From Dehalococcoidia bacterium (lineage in GTDB: Bacteria > Chloroflexota > Dehalococcoidia > Lucifugimonadales > Lucifugimonadaceae): a stretch of 64,000 bases of DNA. The position numbers and the translations under genes are program-made. Positions within the stretch are counted from its first letter, which is position 1, and each line of letters opens with the position of its first letter. Below are positions 61,687-64,000 of the stretch, piece after piece. Under the pieces are notes generated by a model. It did no database searches. It had not been told where the DNA came from and worked only from the letters and a program-made list of their open reading frames with translations. The stretch lies in assembly GCA_030747175.1 (NCBI GenBank), contig JASLLE010000005.1, positions 1 to 64,000 on the forward strand. The letters run 5' to 3'.

Positions 61687-62853
61687 TTACGCCGACGCTG
61701 TCTTTTTGTAGGGGTGGAGCTGCTCGAAAACCCCGCCGACGATCGGCTCCGGGTCGACGTTCAAATGCTGCTGAAGCATCGTGCCGTATACGCCCCGGAA
61801 GTCAAACGTGTGGGCCAGATCTTCGTCCCGCTCCCAGTCCGCTCTTTCCAGCGACGGGTACTCGGCATACAGCCCGCCTTCTACGTTGTCGCCGATGATG
61901 AACGCGCCGCCGCCGGAGCCGTGGTCGGTCCCGGAACCGTTGTCCTTGATGCGACGGCCGAACTCGGTGAACACGAGCATGGAAACATTGTCCGCTGCAT
62001 CGTGCTCACGCAGATCCTGCCAGAAGTCGCTTATCGCCCCGGTCAGCTCTGCGAGCAGCCGAGCGTGTGTCGGCACTTCCTGTGCGTGGTGGTCGTAACC
62101 GCCGTGCTGCGTGTAGAAGATCCGCGTGCCAAGGTCCGCCGTGTGGACCCGGGCGACGTCACGAAGCGATCTGGCGATCGGGTTATCCCCGTACTCAATC
62201 GTGGAGGTGTATTTCTGCGGAGCCACCTTGATCATGTCGGCGCCGGAGAGAACGCTCTGGCCGGTGTCGCCAAAGTAGTCCATGACAAGCCCGGAGCCGA
62301 CGGCCGGCGTGTACATGCGCTTGAAGATAGCGAGGTCCTCGGCGCGTCGCTGGTCGGCCTCGACGCTGGTCATCAGGCCGTAGTTGTCCAGGTCGTCGAC
62401 CGAGGTTGCGACGACGCCCGGAGCGGCCAGCGCGCGTGGCAGGCCGCGCCCGAAACTTACGGCGGTGAGAGGGTTCTCCGAGTTCGGATCGAACTGCTTG
62501 ATCACCTTGGCCAGCCAGCCCTCGGTTGCGATTATCTCCGGCTCACACGTGTGCCAGATGTCCATCGAACGGAAGTGTGATCGCGAGGCGTTCGGGTAGC
62601 CGATGCCCTGCACGACCGCAACTTTTCCGTCCTCGAACATGCCCTTCAAGGGAGCGGCGTCCGGGTGGAAGGCCAGCGTGTCATTAATCGGGAGTGACTT
62701 GTCCTCCGGTATCCCGACAAGCGGCCGGTTGTCGTAGTACATACCGGCCGTGTACGGGATGAGCGTGTTCATGAAGTCGTTGCCGCCCGAGAGCTGCACG
62801 ACAACCAGTACGGGATCTTTCTTCCCGCTAGCGCCGTTTCCATTCGTCGTCAT
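61687..62853 (-). CDS. DUF1501 domain protein
   Basis: This 388-residue protein begins P-V-L-V-V-V-Q-L-S-G-G-N-D-F-M-N-T-L-I-P-Y and has R-S-H-F-R-S-M-D-I-W-H-T, D-L-G-T-R-I-F-Y, G-G-Y-D-H-H and V-F-T-E-F-G-R-R. It belongs to the sulfatase/alkaline phosphatase-like DUF1501 family. A twin-arginine signal, common in the family, is absent from this start. DUF1501 genes almost always pair with DUF1800, as here (117 bp upstream). The reaction is unknown. Confidence 0.93.
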   Translation of the reverse strand: MTTNGNGASGKKDPVLVVVQLSGGNDFMNTLIPYTAGMYYDNRPLVGIPEDKSLPINDTLAFHPDAAPLKGMFEDGKVAVVQGIGYPNASRSHFRSMDIWHTCEPEIIATEGWLAKVIKQFDPNSENPLTAVSFGRGLPRALAAPGVVATSVDDLDNYGLMTSVEADQRRAEDLAIFKRMYTPAVGSGLVMDYFGDTGQSVLSGADMIKVAPQKYTSTIEYGDNPIARSLRDVARVHTADLGTRIFYTQHGGYDHHAQEVPTHARLLAELTGAISDFWQDLREHDAADNVSMLVFTEFGRRIKDNGSGTDHGSGGGAFIIGDNVEGGLYAEYPSLERADWERDEDLAHTFDFRGVYGTMLQQHLNVDPEPIVGGVFEQLHPYKKTASA

Positions 62854-62969
62854 GTCTGAGGATCCTCCCCTGGATTGCGGTGGCCCCGTTCGTCTGGTCC
62901 CGGGCCGTTACTGTTGCGACAGAACTGGATGGCCGGCTCGTTCAAAGAGCGGCCAGTGAATCAAGAAAA

Positions 62970-64000
62970 TCAGGCGAACTGGTACTCCCGTGATGCGACC
63001 GCAAGCGCCAGCATCCGGGCGATCCGGTCCTCGCTTTTGGTGCGATCTGAAGCACTGCCGAAGCCGAGGTCGCCGTCAAGCTCGGCGAGCTGCAACAGCG
63101 CTGCGCGCGTCTCGTTGCCGACCTCAATCGGTCCGGCTAGGTCCAGTACGCCGTCCACTAGCTCGGCCGGGGTGATCGGGTCACCTGAACCGGACAGGCG
63201 TTCGATGATCGCCTTCGTGCCGGGCGTTTCCGGGTTTCCGACGCGGGCCGTGGCGAAGTTGATGCGCTCGGTGAGCGTCCCCCCATCGATCCACTCCTTG
63301 CCCGTGTGCCAGCCCTCCACCGTCGGCGGGTCCATCAGTTTCTGACCCATAACGATGCTCGCCGCGTCCAGTGTCGGAAGGCCGGGCTCGATCTCCCGAA
63401 ACTCGCCCGAGAGTTTGATGGTGCCGGCGATGAACTCGGCCGGGCACTTGACCCGTTTCGAGCGTGCCCCCTTGAAGAAGTCGGAAAGGAACAGTGTCTT
63501 CATCACGGTCCGGATGTCCGCATCCGAGTCCATGTACGCCTTCACCAGGATGTCGATGGCCTCCTGATCCTGTGGGGGGTCCACACTCCAGGCCGGGACC
63601 TGTGGCTCGTCGGCGACGAAGAAGTTGTAGATGTGGCGGCAGATGAAACGGGCGTTGGCTTCCTGCTTGACGATGATGTCGATTATGTCGGCGCCGTCCA
63701 GGTTGCCGGTGACGCCGAGGAAAGTCTTGTCCGAGTTGTCGTGATCTTCGGGCCGGAACTCGAATTTCGCGTTGTAGTGGCCGAAGGGGTACAGCGGAAG
63801 CGGCTGTTCAAACGTCCATCCGGTGAAGGCGCGTGCTGCGTCTTTCACATCCGGCTCGTCGTAGGTCCCAATGCCCATCGAGAAAAGTTCCAGCAGTTCC
63901 CTGCCGTAGTTCTCGTTAGGCGCTTCGCCGTGATTCTCCGAGTTGTCCAGCCAGTAGCTCATGGCCGGGTCCTTTGAGAGATCGAGTAGCAGTGTGCGGA
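62970..64000 (-). CDS. DUF1800 domain protein (5' end beyond the window)
   Basis: At least 343 residues are visible, and the frame stays open to the window edge, reading L-L-L-D-L-S-K-D-P-A-M-S-Y-W-L-D in front of the family segment N-E-N-Y-G-R-E-L-L-E-L-F-S-M-G. So the start lies outside and the internal ATG at 63962 is not the start. Later segments are D-A-A-R-A-F-T-G-W-T-F, K-T-F-L-G and L-F-L-S-D-F-F. DUF1800 proteins have no firmly known function and pair with DUF1501. Confidence 0.92.
   Translation of the reverse strand, partial: RTLLLDLSKDPAMSYWLDNSENHGEAPNENYGRELLELFSMGIGTYDEPDVKDAARAFTGWTFEQPLPLYPFGHYNAKFEFRPEDHDNSDKTFLGVTGNLDGADIIDIIVKQEANARFICRHIYNFFVADEPQVPAWSVDPPQDQEAIDILVKAYMDSDADIRTVMKTLFLSDFFKGARSKRVKCPAEFIAGTIKLSGEFREIEPGLPTLDAASIVMGQKLMDPPTVEGWHTGKEWIDGGTLTERINFATARVGNPETPGTKAIIERLSGSGDPITPAELVDGVLDLAGPIEVGNETRAALLQLAELDGDLGFGSASDRTKSEDRIARMLALAVASREYQFA

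Noticed and set aside
61035-62580. Two plus-strand frames of about 290-300 codons
   Set aside because: They mirror the NHL and DUF1501 genes and have no independent protein features.

Overview
The window is a GC-rich (roughly 60% by eye), densely coded bacterial chromosome segment. Many genes overlap by 4 nt, starts are often GTG or TTG, and the intergenic spaces carry dispersed REP-like repeats. I infer a marine SAR202-type Chloroflexota (Dehalococcoidia-related). The basis is the gene mix: enolase-superfamily, amidohydrolase, phosphotriesterase-like, Ldh2, VOC and flavoprotein genes next to large NHL, kelch and DUF1501/DUF1800 proteins, plus a CIRCE-controlled groESL. There is no rRNA or other phylogenetic marker here, so this is inference. 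I found no tRNA, rRNA, CRISPR array, integrase or transposase.

Layout. 0.2-7.7 kb: small-molecule catabolism (Ldh2 dehydrogenase, HpcH/HpaI aldolase, phosphotriesterase-like hydrolase), three tandem CPPED1-like metallophosphoesterases and a double-domain universal stress protein. 7.9-11.6 kb: an orphan ParB-like protein and a DUF5343 protein facing away from each other across a nested palindrome, then a histidine phosphatase and a site-2 protease with CBS domains. 11.8-20.8 kb: two consecutive SbcD/SbcC-like (YhaO/YhaN-like) nuclease/ATPase pairs on the minus strand. The upstream pair keeps its catalytic motifs; the downstream pair is intact in length but has lost all of its metal-binding and ATP-binding motifs. 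20.9-23.1 kb: groES-groEL with a consensus-like promoter and CIRCE operator.

23.4-33.6 kb: a large repetitive surface protein, an ArsM-like methyltransferase interrupted by an in-frame TGA that is followed by a textbook-shaped bacterial SECIS-like hairpin (and by a second in-frame stop), an orphan molybdopterin hydroxylase subunit, a trypsin-fold protease that lacks its usual upstream part, a TPR protein, a membrane protein, and three tandem copies of a ~115-130 bp repeat. 33.6-44.4 kb: a DUF4349/PKD lipoprotein, aldo/keto reductase, glycerol kinase, and two adjacent giant proteins that each join a kinase-like domain with broken catalytic motifs to 14 kelch repeats.

44.8-49.3 kb: a four-gene overlapping operon (C69 peptidase, unusual IMPase-fold protein, NnrS-like membrane protein, PIG-L deacetylase). 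49.5-58.8 kb: a co-directional catabolic cluster (two VOC proteins, Gfo/Idh oxidoreductase, enolase-superfamily enzyme, amidohydrolase, TcuA-like flavoprotein, PAP2 phosphatase, AGPS-like FAD oxidase, two DUF1330 proteins), then a GNAT acetyltransferase. 59.5-64 kb, minus strand: a small membrane protein, a HEPN/MNT pair, and an NHL-DUF1501-DUF1800 cluster that runs off the window edge.

The most interesting signals are the degenerate nuclease/ATPase pair, the candidate selenocysteine methyltransferase, and the pseudokinase-kelch pair.
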